The notes beneath the pieces were generated by a model. It saw only the letters and a program-made list of their open reading frames with translations, did not search any database and had not been told where the DNA came from. This document shows, in pieces, positions 12,840 through 24,106 of a stretch of 64,000 nt of DNA. The position numbers were made by a program, and so were the translations under genes. The stretch's first letter is position 1. Each line of letters starts with the position of its first letter. This DNA is from Neoechinorhynchus agilis. Its lineage: Eukaryota > Acanthocephala. The stretch covers positions 6,262,001 to 6,326,000 of the forward strand of contig CM121341.1 of NCBI GenBank assembly GCA_051530055.1. The letters are read 5' to 3'.

Positions 12840-13535
12840 TGATAACATGCCGTTTAGTTATAGAAAATCCATAAAATGGATATAAACAATTGTACTCAAA
12901 ACTTCCAATGATACTGGAGAAATCGATGCCCAATGAAAAAAACCGCTGATAAAAGCTAATCAAATTTATCTTTTTTGTTGGATTCTGCGATCAGCGACGA
13001 GATATTGTATCAGTCATCATTGACATTGCAAGCAGGTTCAGTAGTTTTCCTAATATTGCTAAACCTTCGTAACTCATTGGAGTTTTCCGATAACGTTTCA
13101 AAAATCAAAAAATGGTATCAGATATCTACGATTTTTGGTACTTTAATTGTTTACTTTTGAAATAGATTTCACACTCTGCAATCAGCTTGGTATTACCAAC
13201 TCTTAAAGGCTTATTGAACTCGAACGCCGATTGAAAGTATCGAATGTAACATCTTCTTCTCTTGCTTTAAAAACTAATTTTAAAAGACTGATGTTAATTA
13301 TTTTGAATTGAGACTATGAACAAAAAGGAAGGTATATTAGTAATTTAACTTGTTTAAACTATAAAAGGAACAAAATTTTAAGTGATGAAATATGTTATTA
13401 TTTTGTGGTCGGTCATTTATATCCCGAGAAAGATCGTTAAAGTCGAATATTTCGACTTATTTTATGAATCATTTCATCAGTCAAAATTGTTTGTAGGCTT
13501 TTATGACCAATTTTTTTTCAGCGGCACAAAACGTG
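12840..13535. other. AT-rich intergenic DNA
   Basis: No gene, RNA or ordered repeat is apparent between PMP3 and the retrotransposon remnant. The open frames are short and unlike known families. Confidence 0.4.
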
Positions 13536-15545
13536 CAATCACCACAGTCCGCAAAATCTTAGCTTCTCTCCTTCTTCGGCTGTCGCTATCACGTTAGCAG
13601 CATTGCCTCGTTGTACTGCAAGCGAGATATTTTGTCGAAGGAATACACCTGCTCGTGCGTCGCCGGTCGTTTCTCTCAATTTCTTCGAGAGATCCTGGAG
13701 CAGAGTGCCGAGCTGCCAAGCGCTCCATACGTCTCTACTCTGAAGGGGACAAAATACTTTGCTAAATCCCTATATTTTCGTACCTTCCTCCCTTCCGCTG
13801 CACCTCCAGTGATTTCGAGAGAGTACGGAATGTTGCTTACTGCGAGGGACGTGGCGTCCCAGATAATGCATTTGCCCTCCCGCCACGGAAAGACCGAAAT
13901 TCCATCGGGCCTACGGCCGTCTAGTCGACAAAGGTGGGCGGGTTCCAGGATGTTCGGGAAGTTCGCCGTTCTCAATGCCCGAGAAATTACGCTGTTGATT
14001 TCAGAATGGCGTGAGAACCTTCCTCTTGACTTTCAGCAAACGAGTCCTTGTCGCCCGAAAGCATCAACCAAAGACCCACATCGACAGCGATGGGGCGTGG
14101 ATATCGGGAGACCAAGTTTTAAGGACACTGCGATCCTCGTTACCTCATCCGTGAGAAGAGTTCCCATAGATGCCGGAGGAACAGCATCCAACCACGTCCC
14201 CGATTCTCGTGTCGAAACTGCCAACAGTCTAGCTTGGGCGACCCCACCGCGAGAACCTGAAAGTAGAGAGCTGTGAGCTCTCACGACGAGAAGTCTGTCC
14301 CAGATCGACTGTCTGAGGCCATTCACGGGAACATGGTTAGTGCCTGTACGCTGGCACCATTCTTCAACTACCACCACGAAATCCCGGTCAAGACAGAACG
14401 TTTCCTTCAAAATTATCTTCGCTATTAGTTGACTCCCCTCATACGATCCAAGAAAGGCTGGCAAGGTCTCCTAGCTCTCGAATGCCCAATCCCACAGATG
14501 ACACAGGCAATGAAGCTTGCCGCCACGCCTCATCTGAGAGCTGGGCATTTAAAATACGCTCGGGAGAAGCCCTCACGTTGTCGTCGAGCTTAGCCAATCC
14601 TTCCTTATGTTTGAAGACAATTTCGGGATAAAGAGTGCTTTCTTTATCAGAAATAACGCTTCATGAGCCAAGAGAGTGCTCATCCTATCGCACAGCAACA
14701 ATAGCTTCGGAATGATACGGCCGATTTCAGCTTCCACATTTGAATCAAAGACGCAACTGCCCACGAGGCTGAGTTGCTCTGGAGTCACGAGTTTCAGACC
14801 TGGAGCTACGGCCTCGAACCAATACATTAGCTCCTTGACTTTGGCGGCGTCTTCGATATTCAATACTAGGAGTTCACACTTTCCAGCATTGAGCTCAATG
14901 CCCATCTTTGAGGTCTCCCTAATCAGCGTCTCCAAATCGCGCAGTACAACGGAGGGATTACCTCCGAGCGTAGCGTCATCCAAGTACCAAGCGTTGAAGC
15001 TGGAATAGAGAGAATGCGCTAATGGATTTACTGTTAGGGAAAATGCGATTGGACCGAGAAGATCTCCTTGCTGCACTCCTCTTTCGGACCAAATGAAGTG
15101 GTCTTCGAAAAACAAAGGAGTCGCGGTCCCGTAGGCATTATCCCTAATTGCGCAGAACAAGCTTTCTCTATTGAGAGAGTTAAAGGCATTTTGAAAATCA
15201 CACTTAAGAATCACGCACGGCTCTGAACTCATCGTAGTAAAGTTTCGGAGCGCGTGGACAATAGCTTCCGCCCCGCAGGATGTGCAGCAGTCCAGTTGGA
15301 CTGGGCGAAGTTGCTGCCCGGTTTTCTCTGTGAATACGTTTGCAGAGAATTTTTTCTGCAAGTCGGCGTATCGTCGAAGATACGGCGATGGGACGAATCC
15401 CACCTTCTTTTTTGTGAATGCACATAATGATGCTCCGAAAAATAGGTCTGTTGCAACGGGATTCAGGTCCTCTACAGTCAGCGACCTGTTATAGACTCCG
15501 AAATCAACTGCCACATTCATTAAAAAATCAGAACTCGGGTGTTCA
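13535..15545 (-). mobile_element. broken non-LTR retrotransposon: reverse transcriptase plus CCHC/RLE endonuclease end
   Basis: The reading direction is minus. RT signatures occur in order. The first is GGIRPIAVSSTIRRLAEKIL, in one frame near 15400-15310. Then, in another frame, come LKCDFQNAFNSLNRES near 15200, RGVQQGDLLGPIAFSL near 15070 and the catalytic YLDDATLGG near 14985. Further along, at 14464-14033, are WLDAVPPASMG and a Cys-rich knuckle (HRCRCG...GLVC, then RH). Next is a restriction-like endonuclease-type motif, RRPDGISVFPW...IIWDAT, near 13905, ending with TTGDARAGVFLRQNISLAVQ near 13640-13570. At least three frame changes and several stops break the frame, so it is a dead copy. 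The knuckle-plus-PD...D arrangement downstream of the RT is typical of R2/R4-like elements with a restriction-like endonuclease. I cannot assign the clade. Confidence 0.85.
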
Positions 15546-15625
15546 TGAGGACTCAAAGGTGCATGGGTTCTATTCTTTTGGCTTCAATAATAGGTGTTGT
15601 TATTATAAAATTTTTGATGGGAACG
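15505..15625 (+). repeat. LINE 3'-tail-like repeat, copy 1
   Basis: The block containing AATCAGAACTCGGGTGTTCA, then GAGGAC and GTGCATGGGTTCTATT, is related to 27940-28085 and 31536-31645. All three read in the same direction. Copy 2 lies directly after a decayed plus-strand reverse transcriptase, so the block is probably the 3' end of that LINE family. Confidence 0.6.
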
Positions 15626-15724
15626 GCGGAATAACTTTATCTTCCCCATTGCATCTAATATAAAACATTCCATTTTTGGATCGTGCAGCTGATTCTTTTA
15701 TAAAAATAACCTTATTTAAGCTCG

Positions 15725-16035
15725 TTTTCGAATCGGTTTCAGAAGACAAATGCTTAATCTGGAAAGCCGCGTTCGTGGACACGATCACAGCGAACCGGGG
15801 AATCAACAACCGCGGCTGAAGATCGCGAAATGAAAAAATACAGGGACCTGGATCGAAATCATTATTTCGTTCCCGTTGGCGTCGAGAAACTCGGGTTGTT
15901 CGGTACCGCGACACAGGACCTTGTCAAACAATTGAGGAAAAGACTGAGACGAATCACTGTTTATTCACCAAGGGGGAAAGGACTGCATCCGTCCTTTCGA
16001 AAATTAAGAACGATCTTACAAAATCGGGTATAAAA
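15725..16035 (+). mobile_element. second fragment of the RLE retrotransposon 3' coding end, plus orientation
   Basis: CLIWKAAFVDTI (frame broken by a stop) is followed by KKYRDLDRNHYFVPVGVEKL and LFGTATQDLVKQLRKRLRRI in the next frame. These match the end of the element at 13.5-15.6 kb (CIIWDATSLAV, RKYRDLAKYFVPFRVETYG). The fragment lies head-on to that copy. It is a truncated, frame-broken remnant. Confidence 0.75.
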
Positions 16036-16429
16036 TTTAGGGGAGTTCGATTCCGATTAAGAAATGAAATGTATCGCATTGTTTACCGTTTCAGGTTGAT
16101 GGGTCGACTTTTGTGATTGTAGGCGCCATTGTTTTATTTTATGTCCGTTGTCCTGCAAAATGAGTCCCATGTTGCTTGGTCGATGCATGGCATGAAAAAC
16201 AAGCAATAAAATAAAAAAAGTTTACATAACAAAAGATTAGTTAACTAGCCGGCACACTTTTGAGGATCACTAAGGTATCGGTTCCCATCTAAATACCCTT
16301 TACCAACAATTTTAGTGGTCCAATAACAAAAAATTAAGGAACACACACACACCGTAGCGCGTCGGAAACAAAAAAATTAAATAACGAAAACAATAATGAA
16401 GTTCAATCTCATACACTTCAACAAATTGC

Positions 16430-18060
16430 TAGCTTCCCAATGCCCGGAATATTATGGCTTGGTCTGCTCGCCGCATTTTCTTCAATATTTCGCAAATCTG
16501 GCTCTGTTGACAAGCATCGAGCTCTGAAGAGATTGATGCAGGATAAGTCCATATTTTTAGTATGTAAATTTTCCACAGGAAGGATCGCATACATCTCCTT
16601 GTATCTTCATCAAACCAATATAGGATTTTCCCGCACTTTCGGATGAATAATTTGGCCGAATCATTCTGAGCTCGGGTGAATAGCCTCTTCCAAAATAACA
16701 TTGTGACCCTCCCGTTAGCGTTTTCATCACAGGCGATGGTCTGCATCTTTGCTTCCCCAAGGCTCTTATTCGTTAGCATACCATCGTCAGCTTTCTAAAG
16801 GTTGAGCCAAGTGAAGAGTTTAGCAATACTCGCCTTTTTGATGCCGGGAAGTTTAAGGCTAGTACTCTTGTACAATTCAATATTTCAAATTACTCACCCT
16901 TCCGTCTTATATCATCAGCTTCTTCAACCTCATCTTAGTCTGGGACGAATTCGTTAGAGGTACTAGGACTGTTTTTCTTCGATTGATCGCTAAATTTGCC
17001 ATGTGGTGCAAGAAAATGAAAACATCGTCCGCTGAACTCAAAAAATGGGCATTTGAAACTTTTTGAAATGCTTCATAATACCAATCATTTCGACAACAAA
17101 CATAGTGGGTGATAACGGAGACCCTTGTGGAACCCCGTACTCTGAAAAAAATTGATTTTTGTCAGGATCAAGTTCCAGAATATAGGATTTAGATTCCATA
17201 AGGAACTGAATCCGCTTCAATAATTTAGCAGGGAGTTTCAGCTCTTTTAATAAACATCATAAATATAATTATGACTTATCGAGTCAAGCGCTTTATTGAT
17301 ATCGACCTGCAATAAGGCTTTATTAACACCCCATATCTTTTAAGTTTGAGCAGAGAACCCATCCCATTTCCTGGGACAAACCCATGAAAACTTTGTAGGA
17401 TCAAGCGTCTCTTTGTTATCACCTCCAGTAATTCAGAATTCGTCACCTTCTCCAATAAGGACACAATCGGGTTTTGAATGGAAATGAGACGCACATCTCC
17501 CGGGGATTCAATTTCCCCTTCGTTTTTGGGATGATTGTTTTCCGAAACCTCCTCAAAATTACCCGCTGAATTTTCTCATCTGAGGTCAAATTTTTTAAAG
17601 CTTAATTTCTCCCTTACCATTTCCTGCAGCATATTATTAACTTAATTCAGTTCTGAAACCGCCCTATCCCTTCCTTCTATTCGTTCAGCTAGAAACTGAA
17701 TTTGTTTCTTCATGACCTCTGGTTCCTCAGTTATTTTAATATTATCATGAATCCCTTTGTCTCTTGAAACAGGAGAATCTGCTTCTAATGTAGGCATGTA
17801 CTCCGGAACAAGACTTCTATTAAACCATGCGTTATTTTCTTCAGGTTTCTTGGGTTTAACGGTCCGCCAGTATTTATCCGCCACCGTACAAAATCTTTTG
17901 TTGTATCCGTGCATTGATTTTTGGAATGGTTTTTCGGGCAAATAACACACTTCCCTCCCTCCCCCTTTTACATTGAAATCGGGTATGGTCCCATTCGCAA
18001 CACTTTGAGCTTTATGTTGGCACAAAATCGTGAATAGATTCAGTCTGATAAGAAACAAAC
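16430..18060 (-). mobile_element. second, different non-LTR-type reverse transcriptase remnant
   Basis: The reading direction is minus. Recognisable pieces in order are RLISIQNPIVSLLEKV near 17490-17450, GFVPGNGMGS near 17375, the first catalytic Asp block VDINKALDSIS near 17305-17275, and YGVPQGSPLSPTMFVVEMIG near 17140. The second catalytic block, SADDVFIF, lies near 17030 in another frame. A charged N-terminal frame lies at 18058-17642. Stops and frame changes break it throughout. The catalytic block is A-D-D rather than the L-D-D of the element at 13.5-15.6 kb, so this is a separate family. The clade is unresolved and no endonuclease was recognised. Confidence 0.7.
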
Positions 18061-18341
18061 TTCATCCAGTATGCCATAAATCCAAATTCCGTGCCTCGAA
18101 CTCTATCAGTCCAATCTTGAGTTCCTGTAACCAGTAAAGCATAAGGCTCTCATGCTCCTGATTTTTGCGTAAATATTTAATAGGAATAAGGCCAAACACA
18201 TTTCCAAAGTTCTGAAGGTCTTTTGAAATATCCGCATATTTTTTATTTTAGCAGTTCCTAAAATAGGTTTTTACCTTAGTCAGAAAGGCTCTTTTAATTT
18301 GATATTTTCTATCTCCCCCTCCACTTTCTTAACAACTAGAC

Positions 18342-18550
18342 AAGCTCCTCCCGCACCGGAAAAGCGGTACAAAATAAAGTATCTTTTCCCCGTGTTGACG
18401 ACAGGATAAGATTGCATTTTTGATAATGGTTCATAAGCGGAGAATTGAATGTTAGCGTTTATTTTTGCGTTTCCCACTAACCCTCTTCACGTCGTTATAT
18501 AATTTACCGACACAGCGACTTTGAAAGCGAGATATGAATTTTTTTCGCAA
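18342..18550. repeat. dispersed direct repeat, copy B
   Basis: This is the same sequence as 11444-11700, lacking about 45 bases in its right part. See copy A for details. Confidence 0.75.
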
Positions 18551-18828
18551 AAATAGATCCCTGTAAGATCATTGAGTGAAAACTGCCTCATGTTTCAATT
18601 TGTACCTGATCAACATCCATGGCTTCAACCCCTCCACGGTCGTCAGGAGGATCTGGAGGTGTTAGATCCTCGAAACGATTGTTTTCGGACGCAGTTTTCG
18701 TTATTACAAAAACGACGCATTCGACTTTTTGATCTTTGTTTAGGCTCCATAAAAACAGCTACTTTACCCCGGAAACAAAGCAGATTTCGAAATAACCCAG
18801 ATCGCACTACTCTTTTTTTATGCGCAAT

Positions 18829-19789
18829 TTAAAACAAATGCCGTATTCGACTGTGTCGATCAAACAAGTTCTGGATGAAATATACTTGAAGGCATCCAAC
18901 AGTGGTGATAACGCTCATGACGGCGATGGACCAAAGTGCCATTCGATTTGCGTTTCTGCTCAACATGGTCTTGTCCCGACTCTCCTTGGACCTTCCAAGA
19001 TGCTGAATTGCCTGGATTCGCTCGAGATTCACATAGACCGTCCTAAAAGCGTTTCGGATAAAATCGGTGACGTTCGTGACCTCGGAGTCCTCAGCGCCAG
19101 TTAGTATTAAAGGCGGATCGACCAACATTGGGTCCGCACTTCGGATAGAAAAGAACACTGCTTTCGACGATGATATTGAAAACCGATTATCAAAGCAGAA
19201 CTTGTAGATACCAACGAGCGTCAGATTCATTTCTCTCGATTGACTGTACTTCTTAACGTCCATGGCAATTATTGCACGACGAGGATCAAACATTACGAAC
19301 GTAATGTCCATGTCGCCACCGTCAATCACCTATTCGGTCACAGAGAGAATAAAAAAAGTGAACAACAACAAAAAATTTAACTTAATCGCAAAAAACCATC
19401 TCTTCTTCTAATTCTCTTAAGCTACCATAGGAAATTGGAAGAAAAAGTATAGTACCGCGTCAAAATTTGTACTTCAGTCGAACGTTTAATCAACTTCGTG
19501 AACTATAAAAAGAGATCGGTACTCTTAAAACCCAATGGATGCGTTCAGCGTTATCAACAAATGTTAACAAAAGAACAACAAACTCAATAGGCGGTCAAAA
19601 CATTCAGACACTTGCTGACAACAAAAGACTTATTACCTGATAGTCGAATTCGATTTCCTGAGGTGAATCAATTTTTTCGTAGAAACAATCCATCGACCCG
19701 TGACGAACGAGAGTCGTGAGTTCAGTAAAAACCAACAAACTCTCACGAATTAGCGACAAAATAATAATCCAACACATTAACGCAGCCAT
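18829..19789 (-). CDS. p24/TMED family cargo receptor (TMED1/5-like)
   Basis: p24 proteins are type I membrane proteins that cycle between ER and Golgi in COPI/COPII vesicles and help select cargo. Exon 1 (19789-19637) encodes a signal peptide (MAALMCWIIILSLIRESLLV) and the start of the GOLD domain (MDCFYEKIDSPQEIEFDYQ). Exon 2 (19329-18829) continues in phase 0 after a 307-bp GT-AG intron: GGDMDITFVMFDPRR, then KFCFDNRFSI, a coiled-coil stretch, and a membrane helix followed by the tail FDRHSRIRHLF. The total is 217 residues, normal for the family. The tail has the aromatic and basic residues expected for coat binding, though not a classical KKXX. An acceptor-like CTTTTGTAG lies 24 nt before the ATG with no exon upstream, suggesting spliced-leader addition. 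A 3-kb tandem array of exon-1-like units begins directly upstream. Confidence 0.9.
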
Positions 19790-19796
19790 TTGATTG

Positions 19797-22700
19797 CTGA
19801 ACCTACGATTTTCGCTACAAAAGCAAAGAAACAAATTATCTTTACATGTGATTCTTCCGTGCCCAGTCGTAAATTTGGTAAAAACCAACAAATGATTACG
19901 AATTAGCGACAAAACGATAAACAAATGCATTAACGCAGCCATTTGATTGCTGTACCTTGGGTCTTCTGTAAAAAAACAAATTATATTTACATGTGATTCT
20001 TCCGTGCCCAGTCGTAAATTTAGTAAAAACCAACAAATGATTACGAATTAGCGACAAAACGATAAACAAATGCATTAACGCAGCCATTTGATTGCTGTAC
20101 CTTGGGTCTTCTGTAAAAAAACAAATTATATTTACATGTGATTCTTCCGTGCCCAGTCGTAAGTTTAGTGAAAACCAACAAATGTACGAATTAGCGACAA
20201 AACGATAAACAAATACATTAACGCAGACATTTGATTGCTGTACCTTGGGTTTCTGTAAAAAACAAATTATATTACATGTGATTCTTCCGTGCCCAGTCGT
20301 AAATTTAGTAAAAGCCAACAAATGCTGACGAATTAGCGACAAAACGATAAACAAATGCATTAACGCAGCCATTTGATTGCTGAACCTACGATTTTCGCTA
20401 CAAAAGCAAAGAAACAAATTATATTTACATGTGATTCTTCCGTGCCCAGTCGTAAATTTAGTAAAACCAACAAATGATCACGAATTAGCGACAAAACGAT
20501 AAACAAATACATTAACGCAGCCATTTGATTGCTGTACCTTGGGTCTTCTGTAAAAAAACAAATTATATTTACATGTGATTCTTCCGTGCCCAGTCGTAAA
20601 TTTAGTAAAAACCAACAAATGCTGACGAATTAGCGACAAAACGATAAACAAATGCATTAACGCAGCCATTTGATTGCTGTACCTTGGGTCTTCTGTAAAA
20701 AAACAAATTATATTTACATGTGATTCTTCCGTGCCCAGTCGTAAATTTAGTGAAAACCAACAAATGATCACGAATTAGCGACAAAACGATAAACAAATAC
20801 ATTAACGCAGACATTTGATTGCTGTACCTTGGGTCTTCTGTAAAAAAACAAATTATATTTACATGTGATTCTTCCGTGCCCAGTCGTAAATTTAGTGAAA
20901 ACCAACAAATGCTGACGAATTAGCGACAAAACGATAAACAAATGCATTAACGCAGCCATTTGATTGCTGTACCTTGGGTCTTCTGTAAAAAAACAAATTA
21001 TATTTACATGTGATTCTTCCGTGCCCAGTCGTAAGTTTAGTGAAAACCAACAAATGCTGACGAATTAGCGACAAAACGATAAACAAATACATTAACGCAG
21101 ACATTTGATTGCTGTACCTTGGGTTTTCTGTAGAAAAACAAATTATATGTACATGTGATTCTTCCGTGCAAAGTCGTAAATTTAGTAAAAGCCAACAAAT
21201 GCTGACGAATTAGCGACAAAACGATAAACAAATGCATTAACGCAGCCATTTGATTGCTGAACCTACGATTTTCGCTACAAAAGCAAATTATATTTACATG
21301 TGATTCTTCCGTGCCCAGTCGTAAATTTAGTAAAACCAACAAATGATCACGAATTAGCGACAAAACGATAAACAAATACATTAACGCAGCCATTTGATTG
21401 CTGTACCTTGGGTCTTCTGTAAAAAAACAAATTATATTTACATGTGATTCTTCCGTGCCCAGTCGTAAATTTAGTAAAACCAACAAATGCTGACGAATTA
21501 GCGACAAAACGATAAACAAATACATTAACGCAGCCATTTGATTGCTGTACCTTGGGTCTTCTGTAAAAAAACAAATTATATTTACATGTGATTCTTCCGT
21601 GCCCAGTCGTAAATTTAGTGAAAACCAACAAATGCTGACGAATTAGCGACAAAACGATAAACAAATACATTAACGCAGCCATTTGATTGCTGTACCTTGG
21701 GTTTTCTGTAAAAAAACAAATTATATTTACATGTGATTCTTCCGTGCCCAGTCGTAAATTTAGTAAAAACCAACAAATGATCACGAATTAGCGACAAAAC
21801 GATAAACAAATACATTAACGCAGCCATTTGATTGCTGTACCTTGGGTCTTCTGTAAAAAAACAAATTATATTTACATGTGATTCTTCCGTGCCCAGTCGT
21901 AAATTTAGTGAAAACCAACAAATGCTGACGAATTAGCGACAAAACGATAAACAAATACATTAACGCAGACATTTGATTGCTGTACCTTGGGTTTTCTGTA
22001 AAAAAACAAATTATATGTACATGTGATTCTTCCGTGCCCAGTCGTAAATTTAGTAAAAGCCAACAAATGCTGACGAATTAGCGACAAAACGATAAACAAA
22101 TGCATTAACGCAGCCATTTGAGTGCTGTACCTTGGGTCTTCTGTAAAAAAACAAATTATATTTACATGTGATTCTTCCGTGCCCAGTCGTAAATTTAGTA
22201 AAAACCAACAAATGATCACGAATTAGCGACAAAACGATAATCCAACACATTAACGCAGACATTTGATTGTTGTACCTTGGGTTTTCTGTAAAAAAACAAA
22301 TTATATTTACATGTGATTCTTCCGTGCCCAGTCGTAAATTTAGTAAAAACCAACAAATGATCACGAATTAGCGACAAAACGATAAACAAATACATTAACG
22401 CAGACATTTGATTGCTGTACCTTGGGTTTTCTGTAGAAAAACAAATTATATGTACATGTGATTCTTCCTTGCAAAGTCGTAAATTTAGTAAAAGCCAACA
22501 AATGCTGACGAATTAGCGACAAAACGATAAACAAATGCATTAACGCAGCCATTTGAGTGCTGTACCTTGGGTCTTCTGTAAAAAAACAAATTATATTTAC
22601 ATGTGATTCTTCCGTGCCCAGTCGTAAATTTAGTAAAAACCAACAAATGATCACGAATTAGCGACAAAACGATAACACACATTAACGCAGACATTTGATT

Positions 22701-22832
22701 GTTGTACCTTGGGTTTTCTGTAAAAAAACAAATTATATTTACATGTGATTCTTCCGTGCCCAGTCGTAAATTTAGTGAAAACCAACAAATGCTGACGAAT
22801 TAGCGACAAAACGATAAACAAATACATGTACG
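19797..22832 (-). repeat. tandem array of about 20 units of 145 bp derived from the TMED first exon
   Basis: Copies of CGCAGCC/CGCAGAC (antisense of the start region) recur at 19781 (the real exon), 19934, 20079, 20222, 20364, 20516, 20661 and onward to 22686, nearly always 142-145 bp apart. Read on the minus strand, each unit has an acceptor-like TTTTTTTACAG, then an ATG, then a hydrophobic leader such as MAALMYLFIVLSLIR(D/Q)HLL. This aligns with the TMED signal peptide MAALMCWIIILSLIRESLL. After that each unit has ACATGTAAATATAA, a donor-like site. Higher-order structure is visible: a TTTTCGCTACAAAAGC variant at about 19810, 20395 and 21270, and paired variants 290 and 435 bp apart near the distal end. 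Confidence 0.9.
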
Positions 22833-23341
22833 GATTCATTTGTCTTTACATGTGATTCTTCCGTTCTTACAGTATTAGGCGGCTCAGGCTTAGTTTTGCT
22901 GTGTTCATTGATGGAAAGCTCTAAAATCGTAAAGTAAGATCTTTGAAGTGTTGGGTCAGTGTTGAGATTGTTGTTGTTCTAATTAAACCTTGGCTTTTAA
23001 GTGTACGCGAAAATAAAGGTTGGTTTTGTTGCTCACGTTCATTTCTTCTTCAAATAAAGAGCGACAGTTTCCTTTTTTTTATGAAAAGAATGAGAAGTTT
23101 TGCATGTTTTGAACGTTCTCTTTTATTGTGGGTGCGCGCTTTAAAGGATCTTTGGTTTCTTAGAAGACTCGGATTTGTTTGTCCTCGTAGGTTTTTTTTG
23201 TTGGATTTGCTTGACCTATCAATGGACGCTTTCATTTTGATGAAGAAGACGTGTCAGCTAAGAATAACTGCAAATATTGCTCTTTTAAAAGAATTCTATT
23301 AATTCGAGGGCATTTTCAGGTTCTCCTCAGATCTAAAACCG
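22833..23341. other. intergenic DNA between the TMED array and the GTF3C6-like gene
   Basis: The two flanking genes diverge here, so promoter and leader sequence is expected. A plus-strand open frame (22943-23302) is hydrophobic and basic with no recognised domain. I do not call it. Confidence 0.35.
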
Positions 23342-23678
23342 ATGACCATAATTTCGATTCAAGGTGATTGTGGCAATTTTAATGAAGAAGATACAGTTCA
23401 CGTGGCCGATCTTCACTTTATGAAAAATGTTAGTTTGTTTTCTTTGAGAAAAATACCCGCTGCTTTAGGGAACTCCGGTTCTTCTGGTAGGTAATTGTGT
23501 TTGGTACGGATCTGTGCTTCAATCGAGCTCTCAAAAGAGAACTTTGCTGACTGAACGATCTGATTCAAAAGGTTATCATGGTGCGACGCATATCTCAGAC
23601 TTTCGACTTGTGTTCAATCGACGACCAGTTACCGTGATTGTCGACGAGGAGAAATTAAAACGCATATCGACTTTATAA
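23342..23678 (+). CDS. GTF3C6-like TFIIIC subunit (triple-barrel domain), two exons
   Basis: Exon 1 is 23342-23428 and exon 2 is 23469-23678. The 40-bp intron is GT...TTTAG and phase 0. The 98-residue product begins MTIISIQGDCGNFNEED and continues GTPVLLVGNCVWYGS, then QKRTLLTERS, then FRLVFNRRPV. The order of a beta-strand start, P-V-L-L-V/I-G-N-C, and later R-T-L-L-T-E resembles GTF3C6, the small TFIIIC subunit that helps recruit Pol III to tRNA genes. That resemblance is from memory and is moderate. The protein is shorter than the vertebrate one, which has an acidic C-terminal tail. An acceptor-like CATTTTCAG lies 23 nt before the ATG with no exon upstream, as at a trans-splice site. AATAAA occurs at about 23720. 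Confidence 0.6.
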
Positions 23679-24106
23679 ATCAGTTTTATCATTCACAATC
23701 ATCTTTTTTGAAGAGATCCTAATAAAAGCGTCTTTTCTAAACGGATTTTCTTGTTTTTTTTCCTTATTGGAACGAGGGGTGCACGCTACCAAAAAGTTCT
23801 CTCAATTTTGTGCCATTTTTCTCTCGCAATGTTTTCATGTTATGTCAGCAAACGCACGTTAGCGCGACTTTTGGAAAAAAACAGCTCTCGATTTTTGTGT
23901 TTTTTTTTCAAATTACTCAAATCCTGGATTGTGCGATGGTAGAAAAAGAACTCGTCAACTTGTATTATGCCTTCTCCGTATTCGACAAGTGTGTTTGTCA
24001 ATGTCAAGCGTTCGTTGCTCACGCACACCATTTCTATTCCCCTCGGTTTAGTTTCCCACATTTTTCATGTGAAAGTTATTCGTCTTAATTTGTTCTTATT
24101 GTAGAA

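Noticed and set aside
13611-14276. 221-codon plus-strand open frame
   Set aside because: It is the antisense shadow of the retrotransposon endonuclease region, whose minus-strand translation carries the conserved motifs.
16036-16065. GGGGAGTTCGATTCCGATT resembling a tRNA T-arm
   Set aside because: The bases flanking the TTCGATT loop do not form the five-pair stem, and no D-arm, anticodon arm or acceptor stem fits.
11444-18550. LTR retrotransposon with the direct repeats as LTRs
   Set aside because: The enclosed reverse transcriptases are non-LTR in type, on the minus strand and broken; no gag, protease, integrase or primer-binding site is seen, and an unrelated gene (PMP3) lies inside.
19797-22832. 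CRISPR array as an explanation for the regular repeats
   Set aside because: The units are contiguous without unique spacers, 145 bp long, in a eukaryotic genome, and match the adjacent exon.
19604-22839. Dozens of overlapping minus-strand frames of 60-170 codons in the 145-bp array
   Set aside because: They are repeats of one unit. Apart from the gene-proximal unit (TMED exon 1) there is no evidence that they are translated as such.
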